Positions 45,975-56,990 of a DNA stretch of 64,000 nt are shown here, in pieces. Numbering within the stretch: the stretch's first letter is position 1; every line of letters starts with the position of its first letter. The stretch covers positions 151,036,501 through 151,100,500 of the forward strand of contig CM075670.1 of the NCBI GenBank assembly GCA_037962975.1, in the 5' to 3' direction. The position numbers and the translations under genes were made by a program. This DNA is from Clitoria ternatea. Taxonomy: Eukaryota; Streptophyta; Magnoliopsida; Fabales; Fabaceae. Under the pieces are notes generated by a model. The model saw only the letters and a list, made by a program, of their open reading frames with translations, ran no database searches and was not told where the DNA came from.

Positions 45975-46911
45975 CTTGTTAACCAAGTGGTCTCAATTAC
46001 TCAAGAGGGGGGTGAATTGAGTATTAAAAATTTTACTTGGAATGCTTTTGAAATTGATTCTTTAATAATTATTCTTAAGGAAGATGATAAATTTAATCAC
46101 AAATAATAACAATTTTTACACAAAGCAAATTAACAAGTACTAGGTATAAGCTAAATAAATTCACTTAAGAGATAAAGTAATATTCAAATAATAATATCAA
46201 ATTAATCACAACACAATTTTTGGTACTTAGAAAGATTTTGAATTAATTCAAGAATATTACTTAAAACAATTTCAACAATGTTAAACGAAATAATTTACAA
46301 CTCAATAGAATATGTACTTAATCCAAATTAATTAGAAATAACAACAGAGTTAATTAATCTAGTTATAAACACAATAAATTAAGCAAGCAAGTTAAGTGCA
46401 TAAATTAAATGAGTTTAGGGAAGAGAGATTTGCAAACCGATATATACGAGTTCCACCACACCGGTGTACATCTCGCCTCTAAGTAACCCACCTAGAGGAT
46501 TTCCACTATTGGAGCTTAGAGATACAACTTTGAGCAATCGTGGCTTCCTAGTGTCCCACACTCAAGAACCCAATTCTCACAAGTACAAGGGCACCCCACC
46601 CAATCTCTCAATCTCATAATTTTACAAGGTTGAAACCCAACCCACAACTCTAGAAATTTTAGTGTTTGGAATACAAGAGTAACTCTCCAATAGAGTGGAT
46701 ATACAAATTCAAGTTCTCTTAAAATGATAACTCTCAAAAAAAGGATATGTAAATTTTAGCTCACTCAAAATATTTTTCTCATAAGCTAACTCTCAAAATA
46801 TTTCTAAAAAAAATTGGAACAGAGAGTAAATGCAAAGAAAAAAATAAACGTAGGAGGTAAGAAAGAGCAAATGGCTCGTTGTTCTGTGTTGAATCCTTTG
46901 TTTGCTTCTTC

Positions 46912-46919
46912 AATTTATA
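46912..46919 (-). promoter_or_regulatory. C1 5' LTR TATA box
   Basis: Minus strand gcctaTAAATT context (TATAAATT). The palindrome array begins about 180 bp upstream. Confidence 0.6.
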
Positions 46920-47099
46920 GGCGATGAAGGAATGGCTCTTGCAATTGAAATATTCATCCAAGGTTAGTGCAGCATGGTTCCTTGCAATTTTTTAAGTGCC
47001 TTCGACATAGTGCAACATGGACATAATGGAACAATGAGCGTCTGTTGGCTTAGTGCGATTCCAGGCTGTTCCACTTTTAACTTCGATTTCAAACTGAAT

Positions 47100-47355
47100 G
47101 AATCTATTCATTCTCTAAATGAACTGATTCATTTAGTGTTTTCTATACAAAACTTAGCATGTGAATCGATTCAAGGGAAGAAGGAATCGATTCCTATATG
47201 TAAAAATTGCAATCCTGGGTGCTTTATCACGTGTGAATCGATTCCTAGCAGGGGAATTGATTCCCAAGTGCATGAATCGATTCCCAAGACTTGTGAATCG
47301 ATTCCTAGGCTGTTGATCATGTATGAATTGATTCCTATGCCATGTGAATCGATTC
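47100..47355. repeat. GAATCGATTC array in C1 5' LTR
   Basis: Ten copies start at 47100, 47121, 47163, 47184, 47235, 47254, 47274, 47295, 47325 and 47346. Spacings are 21, 42, 21, 51, 19, 20, 21, 30 and 21 bp. Seven keep the CpG centre or show only CpG decay. Confidence 0.92.
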
Positions 47356-47651
47356 CTAGTGCTGTTCCTTTGCGTTTTGTTGTGTTTTGGACCCTTTTTG
47401 ATACTTAATTGCATACGTTTTGTTTCCTTTGATTCTTGGCACTTTTGTATATCATTTTTCACTTAATTTAGTCCTGTGTGAATGCCTTGACTCAAGTCCT
47501 TTGTTGTTCATCAATCCTTATGCATTTAACACTTGAATCCTTGACCCGTTTTGTTTGAACTTCATGATTCAATTAATCGCTTTGCACAATATCCTTAATA
47601 TCTCTTCAATTTTTATGTCATTATCAAAACCTACATCAACATATAAATACA

Positions 47652-48950
47652 TTATTTTGATGAGAAATGGCAACTTAGATGCAAGAAGAAGCCTTTGGGA
47701 GCCTTACCAGTGTGATTGGGCAAGGTTGGAACAAACCACTAGCAGTGGTTGTCGCTGGAATAAAGTAAATCAAGAGGATAAAGTGGAGAAGACCACACAT
47801 GGCCGTGGTTGGCGCTATTTGTGCAAGGGTCCATCCAGAAAAGGTTACCATTAGCCATGGATGGCACTATGGCAAATGAAATTGAGAGTCAGAGACAACC
47901 ACTAGCTGTGGTTCCCTATCATTGGCCGTGGTTGTCATCAGGTGCAATGATATACTGGAATTCAAATGATTTGGATCATCATACCCCAAACCACTACTAG
48001 CATGGTTACCCCCACGAAGCCCTGTTTCTTGATTTTTAGGATGCATATTGAGGACAATTGAGGGGAGTTCTGAACGCACTTGGGCACAGAGAAAAAGAAG
48101 AATGAAAAACAGAGATTTAGAGAGGGATTTGGAAAGAGAAAACACAAGGATTATTGGATCAACAGTCGAAGGATCAAGATTTCTAGGAATTTAGAGTGAG
48201 AACTCTTCTCAGGTTTCTTCAATCTTTCTTTTCTTTTCATTAGGGATTGTTTTTGATGTTGTGTACCTTCACATATATGAATTGTGTTGTAATCTTGTGT
48301 ACGGGTAACTACGTTGTAATCTTGGGATTAGGGAGTAATTGTGTGATGTGTCAAACCTAGATTCCTGATTTTTTTAATTATGGCATTCTATTTTCTATTC
48401 ATTTTCATGAGTTCTCATTGCTTTTAATAATTCAGAGATGAACTTAAATGATCTTAGGCATATTGGATAATCGAGAGATTAGTGATCATTTGAAAGCATG
48501 AAATTTAACCTACGATTTTAGGTTAAGAAAGTAGGTGAAATCGTTTGAGGAATTAATGGATTTTCATTGCGCTTAATGAACTCGAATAGCAAATAAAACA
48601 ACGTTCTTTGGTAATCAAGTGCGTTAGTAAAGTTCCAAGAGGAGATTACTAATTAATCTAGGAAAATACCCCTTAGAATATGAATGCTGTAATTGAGAAA
48701 GGTTCGAATTTGGATAGGTACGTTGCGTAAGAACACCTTAACTCCCAAGAATCCCTCACTGATCTTGAAACCAAAAAGAATTAAATTTCCTGTCACATTT
48801 TAGTTGCTATTTAATTTACTGTGTTTGTGCCATTATTGAACAAATTTTCTAGATAATTGAATCACTGTTAAAACTAGTACTTGGGCACAATCCTTGTGGG
48901 AATGATATTTTTATTACTACGATACCTGGTATGCTTGCAGTTGGCTATCA
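47652..48950 (+). mobile_element. X 3' LTR, remainder
   Basis: Begins with the duplicated TTATT and matches the 5' LTR from 23269 to its end. Its array copies are at 47734, 47794, 47846, 47897, 47917 and 47989; two doublets have collapsed to one member and the partner of the last is lost (tagcatggtt). The end ggctatca is followed by TCAAG. Confidence 0.9.
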
Positions 48951-49334
48951 TCAAGTGAGGGATATCTCATTCAAGCGAAAAAATATGGGGATTTGATTTT
49001 GGATTTCACTCGCTCAAGTGGGTGTATACACGCTCAAGCAAGAGGTGGCATCTCAGTCAAGCAAGAAAATTATCTCTTTAGCGAGACTATCAAATTTGAA
49101 ATCCTTGGTTTTTCTTCATTGTTCTAAATCTTTGTTCATATATGAGGAGATATGATGCCCTGTATACATATTTATTTATTTCCCTGTATACATTTAAGGG
49201 CTTTTTTCTTTGATCCACTCCTTTAAATTCATGGCCTCCGGTATTCCGTAGTTTGGGTCTCGATGTAGGTTGCGTGTTGTGGGCTCTTAAAACATGAAAA
49301 ATTTATTCGTATTTTTATTAATTCATTGTGATTA
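48951..49334 (+). mobile_element. G5 LTR, right part
   Basis: Resumes the G5 array after X (tcaagtgag; further copies near 48967, 49010, 49031, 49053). It shows the tatatgaggagatatg block common to Tekay LTR ends and finishes near gattaca. The next bases ccaggattcagatct look like a decayed cctggtatcagagct PBS. Confidence 0.65.
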
Positions 49335-49785
49335 CACCAGGATTCAGATCTAGAGAATCAGGGCACCACAAAAGGTCTGGGGTCTGATTAATGAAGCAAA
49401 TACGCATGCTAAGTTCAGAGTATGCATGCTCAGCAGTCGAAAAGTCTAGATGATCACACTTGAATTAGACTCTTCTTGAGCAAAGTTCTAGGGTCAGACT
49501 TTTCTTGGGATAAGCTTGTAAACAAGCTGTTTTTGATCCCAGGCAGACTTGTCCTGAAATTATTCGCATGGCTCAAAGCAAACGTTTTAATTGGTGGACT
49601 CCCCTTTTTATTTGTAACCTGTGTATCCTGAAACACTTAATTTAACAAGTTAGATGACACATAGATGGACTTTATTTAATTTAAATACCTTGATGTGTGT
49701 TATTAACAAATCTTGAGGTCTGGTAAATGATAATTGATAATTTGAAATCCTTTACAAACCAGACTTGGGTCTAATAGATAAGTAT
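49335..49785. other. Unassigned stretch before copia remnant C2
   Basis: No gene. Several agactt/ggtctgg words recur (49467, 49495, 49543, 49760). A similar word occurs in the C0 tail near 2880-2990, so this may be decayed copia non-coding DNA. Confidence 0.4.
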
Positions 49786-50322
49786 TCTAAAAGCGCTAAA
49801 CATATGAAGTTAAAATACTTTGTCATTCCAGAATTTTAGAAATATAGAGTGTCAATAAAGCACGTTAACGTTAATCTTATGATTGCCAACTCTTTAACAA
49901 AAGGGTTACAACCTAAAATATTTACTGGTCATGTTAATAGTATGAGCATTATATTTTCTAGAAAAATGTTAAATATTATTGATATTTATGATGTGAATTT
50001 AACACTCTGAGCTCACAAATGTACAAGTTTTTGGACATATTTTATTTTCAAACTTATATGCATATTAATGAATGATATTGTAGAAAATAAGATTTGTTTT
50101 TATATATGACATCATGATAGACATATTACATACTTCCTCGATCTTAAAATGTCATGCTAGGAAGAAAGACTAATAAAGTAGTACATGGAAGGGACTATGT
50201 TGAATTGGTGGTGTACAACTGCCATGAATCTTATTAGTTCTTATTCTTAATTATGACTTATGATGTAAGAAACAAATCAAATTATTTATCCGTATTAGGA
50301 TTATTGTATCTAAGTGGGAGAA
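49786..50322 (+). pseudogene. C2: copia RNase H tail and PPT
   Basis: The frame reads SKSAKHMKLKYFVIPEF, a stop, then NLMIANSLTKGLQPKIFTGH, the conserved end of copia RNase H, with HMKLKYF matching the usual HIDIKYHF motif. About 330 bp of AT-rich 3' UTR follows, with a purine tract aagtgggagaa at 50312-50322. A short fossil with everything upstream lost. Confidence 0.75.
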
Positions 50323-50640
50323 TGTAAGAAATATGTCTGGTGTGTGTACAAGGACATTTTATTCTTCTTACAAGTCTTTAAGAGATTCAAACATTCAAAA
50401 ATATCAATTGCAAAGCATGGATAAAGGCTCATGTTCTAACTATTATTAATAGTGAAAACTATGAACTCTAAAGATCCCTTATGAGTAATTTATACATCAA
50501 TGTTTACACTGTTTACTAGATCAATATTGTGAAATCGTATTATCTTCAAAAGGAATCAAACCATGTCTCATGAAAAAGGATATCCACATAATATTTATAA
50601 TACTCATGCAAAATATGCCTTGTAACCTCACTAAAAAAAC
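50323..50640 (+). mobile_element. C2 3' LTR start
   Basis: tgtaagaaatatgtctgg follows the purine tract directly, the expected LTR start. The right limit is uncertain because copia remnant C3 overlaps in similarity near 50640. Confidence 0.5.
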
Positions 50641-51000
50641 TATGTGGGATAAAAAAACTAGTGAAAGAAAAAGAATACATTGATATTATAGATATTGTCT
50701 CATTAAAAACTTTGCCAGAAAAAAGTCAATAAGAAAGAAAACCATGATGAAGGGGAAAAGAGTACAAAAAGTATTTACTTTTCCCCTCATTTAAACATTC
50801 ATCTCTAAGATGATGAAAATTAATCCTTTGTACTATTTGTTCAAATATTTTAATCAACAATGACTTTGTAAAAATATCTTCCAAATTTGTCGAATTCTTC
50901 CATGAACAAGTTTATCATCATGTTAACTCACATCCTCTTAAGAAAGAATTAAATCAATCATTCATAATTCATAATAACCTTTGTACCTATTAAGAAAAAC
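50641..51000 (-). pseudogene. C3: copia LTR end, PPT and RNase H tail
   Basis: On the minus strand from about 50960: an RNase H tail with LEDIFTKSLL, then a PPT-like atgaggggaaaagt (about 50783-50796). The LTR text follows (gtactcttttccccttcatc... and ttttaatgagacaata), a pattern shared by many plant copia LTRs. Opposite strand to C2, so a separate insertion. Confidence 0.6.
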
Positions 51001-51628
51001 ATATCAATTTGCATTCTCTTTAGGGGAAATCAAATTTCATAAATGATAAATATCTAAAAAATCATAATTTTCATAACATTTTCCTTTTAGATATCTATTA
51101 AATTAATGAGAAAAATCATGGTTAAAAGGAAAAATATAGTTAATATAATACAACTTTGTTAGATTTTTAAGTTGGTGATATCCACCATTTTAGATATACA
51201 TTTTTAATTGTAGTTTGAATGTTGTAACAAAATAATTCAAATAATTTTATCATGTGACTATTTCATTAAATCATAAAATTCATATCAAAACATGTTTGCA
51301 ATCACTTTGATGGTTAAACGAATATCAAAATAATCTATTGAGTCTAGCTTGGATTTGTTTAAACAGAATAACCATATATATGTATTGAATCATAGTTAGC
51401 AAAGTATATATTAATCTCTTTTCAGTGTATAACTAACAAGATATATTAAACACAATAATATTGAAATTATAATACAGATGTCACAAAGTTTTTATTTTGT
51501 ATTTCCATAATGGGTCCATTTGATTTGTCTAATGTACGCATTACATACTTTAGACAAGTTAAATCCTTCAAAGAATTTTATATACATATCATTATTTATT
51601 TAAAATAGTAGTAGTTAAGACCATATAT
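51001..51628. other. AT-rich stretch without recognised content
   Basis: No ORF, knuckle, PBS or repeat stands out. It may be decayed C3 or LTR sequence. Confidence 0.4.
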
Positions 51629-52476
51629 GTGGCATCCTAATCCATAAAATATTAATAATAGCAATATTTATACAATGAAAACTAGGATAAATTTTTCACA
51701 TTTAATAATTTGTTGGAAGAAAAAAAACGTAATTAAAATTTTGACTATTAACCCTAGATCTATTTGAGGACCTACATCATATATGACGATATGAGAAGGT
51801 ATGTAAACTCAAACAACACCTATTCCTTGCTTTAAGAGTGTCTAGCCAAGACTCAACACTCATTTAAAATAATTGATCACATAATTACTAAACATATATC
51901 TGTGAAATATTCAAATTGGCCTAAATGAAAGAAGGGGTTTTATGATTGGTTCTAAGAAGACCTAGGATCATTAGAAGTTATACAATAAAATTGTCACCTA
52001 CTAAATAATTTCCTAAATTAGTTCTAAACCATGGGTTTTTATGAACATATTTTGAGATGTTATTCATGGTATTTCTTAAGCATCGAATTACAAAATAATT
52101 ATTGAAAAGAATTAGCTACTCCTCTTAATAGTTTCTTGCCTATTTTTCAACTCAATCTAACCTATCAACTTCAAGGTTTTAATTCCATTATCTCAACTCA
52201 TTGGACCTAAATTTGCACCTCTAGATACAACATTTCCATATTATGCTTAAAATTCAACATAATGGCATACTAGTATGTCACTAAATCAATCACCAACATT
52301 CCTCATTTTACTAATACATTTATATATATATATATGACCTAGAAACATGGTATTATGGCTTCATACCTTAAAATGTCTCACTATAATATACTTAACAATG
52401 TCATTCTAATACATAAACTTTGACCATTTTTTACATATTTACATTATCATATTCCATTACCAATTCTTAATATCAT
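51629..52476 (-). mobile_element. Decayed Tekay-type LTR fragment
   Basis: tgtggcatccta at the left edge, ggataaatttttcac (about 51690) and acatcatatatgacgatatgagaaggt (about 51775) correspond in order to the minus-view ends of the G1 and G6 LTRs. It breaks off at gypsy RT sequence near 52480. No palindrome array is present. Confidence 0.6.
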
Positions 52477-52481
52477 CAATA

Positions 52482-53465
52482 AATACAGTCAGGAATTGAT
52501 CAAGGTAATCATGAAAGACCCTTCAATGAATCTCTGGTAATAACTGGCAAGTCTAAGAAAGCTTATGATCTCAGTAATGGATGTAGATCTAAGACATGCC
52601 ATAACTGCCTCAACCTTAGAAGCACCAACAGAAACGCCTTCTTTAGTTATCACATGCCCAAGAAATTGGACACTTTCTAACTAGAATTCACATTTAGAGA
52701 GCTTACCATATAGTTGTCTTTCCCTGAGCACATTCAATACAAATGTCAGATGTTCTTCATGCTTCTTATGGCTTTTGGAATACACCAAAATATCATCAAT
52801 GAATACAACCACAAATTGATCAAGGTAATCATGAAAAATATGATTCATGTAATCCATGAATACAACTGGAGCATTAGTCACTCCAAATGGCCAAACTGCA
52901 TCCTAAAAATAGTTTTCGGAATGTCTTCGGTCTTCACCCTGATTTAGTGATAACCAAAAGACAAATCAATCTTGGAGAACACAATGACATCTCTTAACTG
53001 ATCTAACAAATCATCAATGCGAGGTAAGAGATATTTAATTTTTTATTGTCATTTTATTCAGTTGGCGGTAATCAACACACAACTACATAGTCCAATCCCT
53101 TTTTTCACCAACAATACAAGAGCTCCCCGGGGTGATACACTAGGTCTAATAAATTCTTTTTCAAGTAACTCCTCGACTTGCTTTTTCCGTTCAGTTAAAT
53201 CCATATGGGACATCCTATAAGGAGCCATAAAAATAGGTTCCATACTAAGAACTAGATCAATAGAAAATTCCACCTCTTGTGGAGGTGGCAAATTGAGAAC
53301 CTCTTTCGAAAAGACATCCAGGAATTCAAATACCACTGGAATACCAAAGGGATCAGAACTATTAGTTCCATCAACAAGAGATAATAACATGCAAAGTTGG
53401 GATATACCTTGCATATCAGTTTCCCAACGCTTAGAGAGGAAAAGATAATGGTTCTTCGTTGACAA
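52482..53465 (-). pseudogene. G7: Tekay-type reverse transcriptase remnant
   Basis: Minus-strand frames give VVFEFLDVFSKEVLNLPPPQ, the start LVLSMEPIFMAPYRMSHMDL, and [20 protein letters not shown] with [20 protein letters not shown]. After the RT end (ITEIISFLRLASYYQRFIEG) a second short copy of the RT core ([16 protein letters not shown]) occurs at 52482-52525 in the same orientation. The segment between the N-terminal part and TNAP is shortened and shifted. Non-functional. Confidence 0.82.
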
Positions 53466-53775
53466 TCAACCATGACTTTATTGGCAAAAAGCCAATCCAT
53501 ACCAAGATAATCTCCAAGTCCTTTAGGATAAGAAAATAAGAGAAGTAACAAATTTTCTCCCTTGTAGGAGCATTTCAACACTGTCACAATAAGTAAACGA
53601 TCTAAGACAAGCACCGGTTGGAGTAGAAGCCATAAGAGGATTTTTCATCAAGTTTATCGACAATTTCAATCACTATACGCAATTCTCGAATATGAAAGAA
53701 TGAGTAGCACCCGAATCATAAATAACATGAATATAAATACCAATAATCACACACTTACTTTTAATCAAATCACCT
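53466..53775 (-). pseudogene. G7 aspartic protease remnant
   Basis: Homologous to the G1 and G2 proteases. The plus-strand text at 53695-53760 (catgaaagaatgagtagcacccgaatcataaataacatg) encodes the degraded DSGATHSF motif, and 53490-53520 encodes the GMDWL region. Frames shift at least twice. Confidence 0.75.
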
Positions 53776-54080
53776 TCTTGTATTGTTTCCTCGCCTGTCA
53801 CAGCAAATACTCTTCTAGGAATTTAGGGGTGATTCCCACCATTGCCTTTACCATTGTGAGCTCTATTGTCGTTGCACAACCATTACAATGTCTTCAACCA
53901 TTATTACCACCGTGACTGCCATTTCGGCCACCATTACGTCCATTACCGTGTCCTTGACATTTTGGCCTCTCTGGTTGGCATGAGCATAAGCATGAGCATT
54001 AGCAGGAGGATTGGTTTGTGTATTAGCATTTCTTGCAAGCAAAAGAAATGCAAGAAGAATATGTTCCACTTGATCACTAT
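53776..54080 (-). pseudogene. G7 gag C-terminal tail
   Basis: The Asn/Ala/His/Gly-rich stretch (ARNANTQTNPPANAHAYAHA, then NQRGQN) is the low-complexity tail seen in G1 gag. The core of gag, its PBS and its LTR are missing; sequence changes to another LTR at about 54083. Confidence 0.7.
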
Positions 54081-54082
54081 GA

Positions 54083-55113
54083 CACCCTCGATTAACTAGG
54101 ACAAATTCCTACACTAGAACGTCCTATTTAATTAAGGAGTCACTAAAAATAGGAGTATTTTTTTATTGGTGATCATCAGCACACAAATTTAATATGAATA
54201 CATTATATTGATTGATTCTTTTAACATGAGAGTACGTGAAAGAGTACGGGGCTCATAGGCTCCCACAGCTACTACAAAATAACAACAGAAATAAAATGTT
54301 GAGTATATAATGATCTCGACACAAACAGAAAATATACACAGTCGCCGCTTCCAAACTGGAGTCTTCAACTGTAGGTAGTCCAAGTCCTTCCCATGTTCAC
54401 CCTAACCTTCAGCTGATGATCACAGAGAAGGAAAACAACACATAACAACAAAGGGGTGAGTACAAAGCTCTCAACCCATAACATATACATACAAGGATCA
54501 TATACAGTATACCTTAGAATAAACATATAAAGCTTCACTTACACAATATCAACAACAATCAGAGGGTTAGTCATATAATAACGGCATGCTATGCATGTGT
54601 TAGATTCAATTACTGTAAATCCTAATTCATTACCAATATGCAATAGGGCCCAACTTCCACTGATCAATCTCATATACCAACAATCATGTGCATAATCTGC
54701 CACCCTTATCTCCCCTATCCAACTAGAGCGACCAGAGCTCTCCTCGTTTTGGTTTTCATAAATGGGTAAGGACTTAGAGTCCCAATCATCAAAATAGGCA
54801 ATCACTTATATTACACATCACCACAGCACAGGCACTCCAGAATCATAGAAAATCCCGCCTCTTGTTGAAGTACAACAAAGTTTGCTACGGGTTGTCCGGT
54901 GACGGGCACGAATCTGATGCCACTTGGAATTCCCGCCTCTGGTTATACTCCTTAAACTGCCCTCGGGTATCGAGGCGTGACAGATTCTTCATTGTACCCA
55001 TCACTGTATGCTCTAGGGGATTATTCCAACATCCCTCCTCAACTTCAAATGAAAATGCCATATACTTGTGTCAATTACTAGGGTGCCCGAAGTCTAGACG
55101 AAACCTAACTCAC
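54083..55113 (-). mobile_element. G8 gypsy-type LTR, left part (split by Y)
   Basis: Starts tgacaccctcgattaac in plus view; minus orientation is suggested by the ggtgagtac block near 54455, equivalent to gtgagt blocks in G2 and G6. It is interrupted at 55113 by Y and probably continues from 62910 to the window end. No gene is seen. A promoter or array could not be recognised. Confidence 0.5.
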
Positions 55114-55196
55114 TGTTGGCCCGATAATAATGTTTTAACTATTTGTGTTTACTACCGGGTCATTAATTGGCAAGCGCACCAATCATTTGTAGTTTT
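55114..55196 (-). mobile_element. Y 3' LTR remnant (83 bp)
   Basis: Identical to 61341-61423 except for about three substitutions. The remaining 1.48 kb of the LTR, and the PPT-LTR boundary, are deleted. It keeps the outer terminus and the CTCAC duplication. Confidence 0.85.
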
Positions 55197-55340
55197 AATG
55201 AGGCTTGGCTTACAAGAATCAATGGTTTTTCTTAGAATTCAAAATCCTGAAATCATTAAAGAGCTTTTTATAATTTTTAGGCTTTCTCTTGTCCCAAACT
55301 CTCATTTTTTTTTATTTTTTTGATGAAAAATAAATACCCC

Positions 55341-55417
55341 CAACTTGATTCTTTTCACTATTTTTTATTTTTCTTTTTCATATTTTATTTTTCTTTATTT
55401 TGAAAAGAATCAAGTTG
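55341..55417. repeat. 17 bp perfect inverted repeat near the Y 3' end
   Basis: caacttgattcttttca (55341-55357) and its exact reverse complement (55401-55417) enclose a 43 nt T-rich loop. On the minus strand the 55341 arm runs into gttgggggtattt, a PPT-like tract. Confidence 0.85.
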
Positions 55418-55913
55418 CTTATCTTTTTCACTCCCCATTTTTGTAAGAACTCTCAAAATATTTTTCATTTATTTCAACTGCTCTTTTAATCAATCAAGTA
55501 TAAGGAATGGTTAAAACTGTCTAGGTTTAAGGGTACCAAAGAATTTACTCTCAGGCTCAATATGGGCTTGCAAAGGATAAAATAATTTTTACCAAGGTAA
55601 GCTATTTGGCCCAAGGTTTCTTTTCACCAATAAATGTGCCTTGATCATTTTTCTGAATTCTCTGTATAACAACACAAATCAAATATTAAAGCAAAATAAA
55701 TTTGAATGAAGTTATGTCGATTAAACCCTCAAGTGTTTAAAAAGATCTCTTAACTCACTAGGTTATTGAAATTTGCTTGATAGTTAATAAACTTATTGTA
55801 ATTAAATTTATTAAAATTCCTAAGTTATAAAAGAACCAATAATTGATTTTACAGAATCGATTTTATTGTGTGAAAACTTTGAGTGTACAAATTCAGCCTG
55901 ACATTCCTATATT

Positions 55914-56990
55914 TCAAGGATCAGTTAAAAGATAACTGGTGGTAATTTTGTTAATTTCACCACCCAAATAGAGTTTCAACCTTTGCCCATTTACCATCCA
56001 ACTTCTTTTGGAAGTTGGATCTTCAATTTCCACTGCTCTATATGGTTTAATTTCTTTAATAAAAAATGGGCCCAACCATTTTGATTTCAATTTTCTAGGA
56101 AACAATTTTAATCTTGAATTGAACAATAAAACTTGCTGACCTGGTGTGAAGTATCTTTTCTTTAACTTTTTATCATGGTAAGCTTTCACCTTACTTTTGT
56201 AACATCTGGATGATTCATAAGCATTATTCCTCATTTCTTCTAATTCGAATAGCTGTAACTTTTGTTTATCTGCTGCTACATTTTGCTTAAAATTGAGGAA
56301 TTTTAAAGCCCAATATGCTTTATGTTCCATTTTAACTGGAAGGTGACATGATTTTCCATACACCATCTGGAAAGGAGAAAGACCAATTGGTGTTTCAAAT
56401 GCAGTTCTGTATGCCCAGAGTGCATCATCAAGTTTTTATGACCAATCCTTTCTAGAAGATGACACAGTTTTCTCCAGAATTCTTTTTACTTCACGATTTG
56501 AAATCTCTGCTTGTCCGTTGGTTTGTGGATGATATGCTGTGGCTACCTTATACTTTACTCCATAATGTTGTAATACTTTCTGAAGAATTTTATTACAAAA
56601 ATGTGAACCACCATCACTGATTAAAGTTATTGGTGTCCCAAATCTGCAAAAAAATATTTTTCTTCAAAAAATTCACAACAGATTTAGTGTCAGCATTTGG
56701 GGTAGCAATTGCTTCCACCTATTTTGAAACATAATCAACTACCAAAAGAATGTATTGATTTGAGTAAGAGTTAGGAAAAGGTCCCATGAAGTCAATTCCC
56801 AAACAATCAAATACCTCAACCTCTTGTATATTTGTGAGAGGCATTTCTTGCCTTCTTCCAACATTACCTGTTCTTTAGCAGTTATCATAAGATTGAACAA
56901 ATAAGTGAGCATCTTTAAAAAGAAAGGGCCAGTATAAACCTGATTGAAGAACTTTTGCAGCTGTTCTTTCATCATTAAAGTGTCCTCCAT
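55914..56990 (-). pseudogene. Y integrase
   Basis: Follows RNase H. The zinc-binding part ([20 protein letters not shown]) is in the upstream frame. The core shows EVFDCLGIDFMGPFPNSYSN, then ISDGGSHF after a frameshift in an A-run near 56645, and [20 protein letters not shown]. The C-terminal part is a clean 150-residue frame (55914-56366: MVYGKSCHLPVKMEHKAYWA through SKWLGPFFIKEI). Stops lie near 56875, 56720 and 56440. No chromodomain. Confidence 0.85.

Larger units (their letters stand above)
38673..47651 (-). mobile_element. C1: complete Sirevirus-like Ty1/copia element
   Basis: 8979 bp with both LTRs (38673-40283 and 45977-47651), PBS, gag, protease, integrase, RT/RNase H and PPTs in copia order on the minus strand. 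TTATT flanks both sides (38668-38672 and 47652-47656). The same site without insertion is seen at 23269-23273. Long LTRs, repeated PPTs and RT sequence (GELTFFLGLQIKQ) fit the Sirevirus clade. It is structurally complete but coding-defective. Confidence 0.93.
45977..47651 (-). mobile_element. C1 5' LTR
   Basis: 1675 bp between tgttaacc and aaataca. The longer LTR of the pair, with ten palindromes and the 41 bp stretch that the 3' LTR lost. ORFs 46779-47462 on either strand are not genes. Confidence 0.93.
23114..48950 (+). mobile_element. X: Athila-type Ty3/gypsy element with nested insertions
   Basis: LTRs start TGATAAGTGTGCATG and end GGCTATCA. The flanks carry TCAAG at 23109-23113 and 48951-48955, a perfect 5 bp target-site duplication inside the G5 array. 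Contents in order: LTR, Asp-type PBS, gag, protease, RT/RNase H, integrase, non-coding spacer with a palindrome array, env-like ORF, tail, PPT, 3' LTR. It is interrupted by a 0.8 kb element (27019-27809), solo LTR G6 and copia element C1. It is dead, with many stops. Confidence 0.92.
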
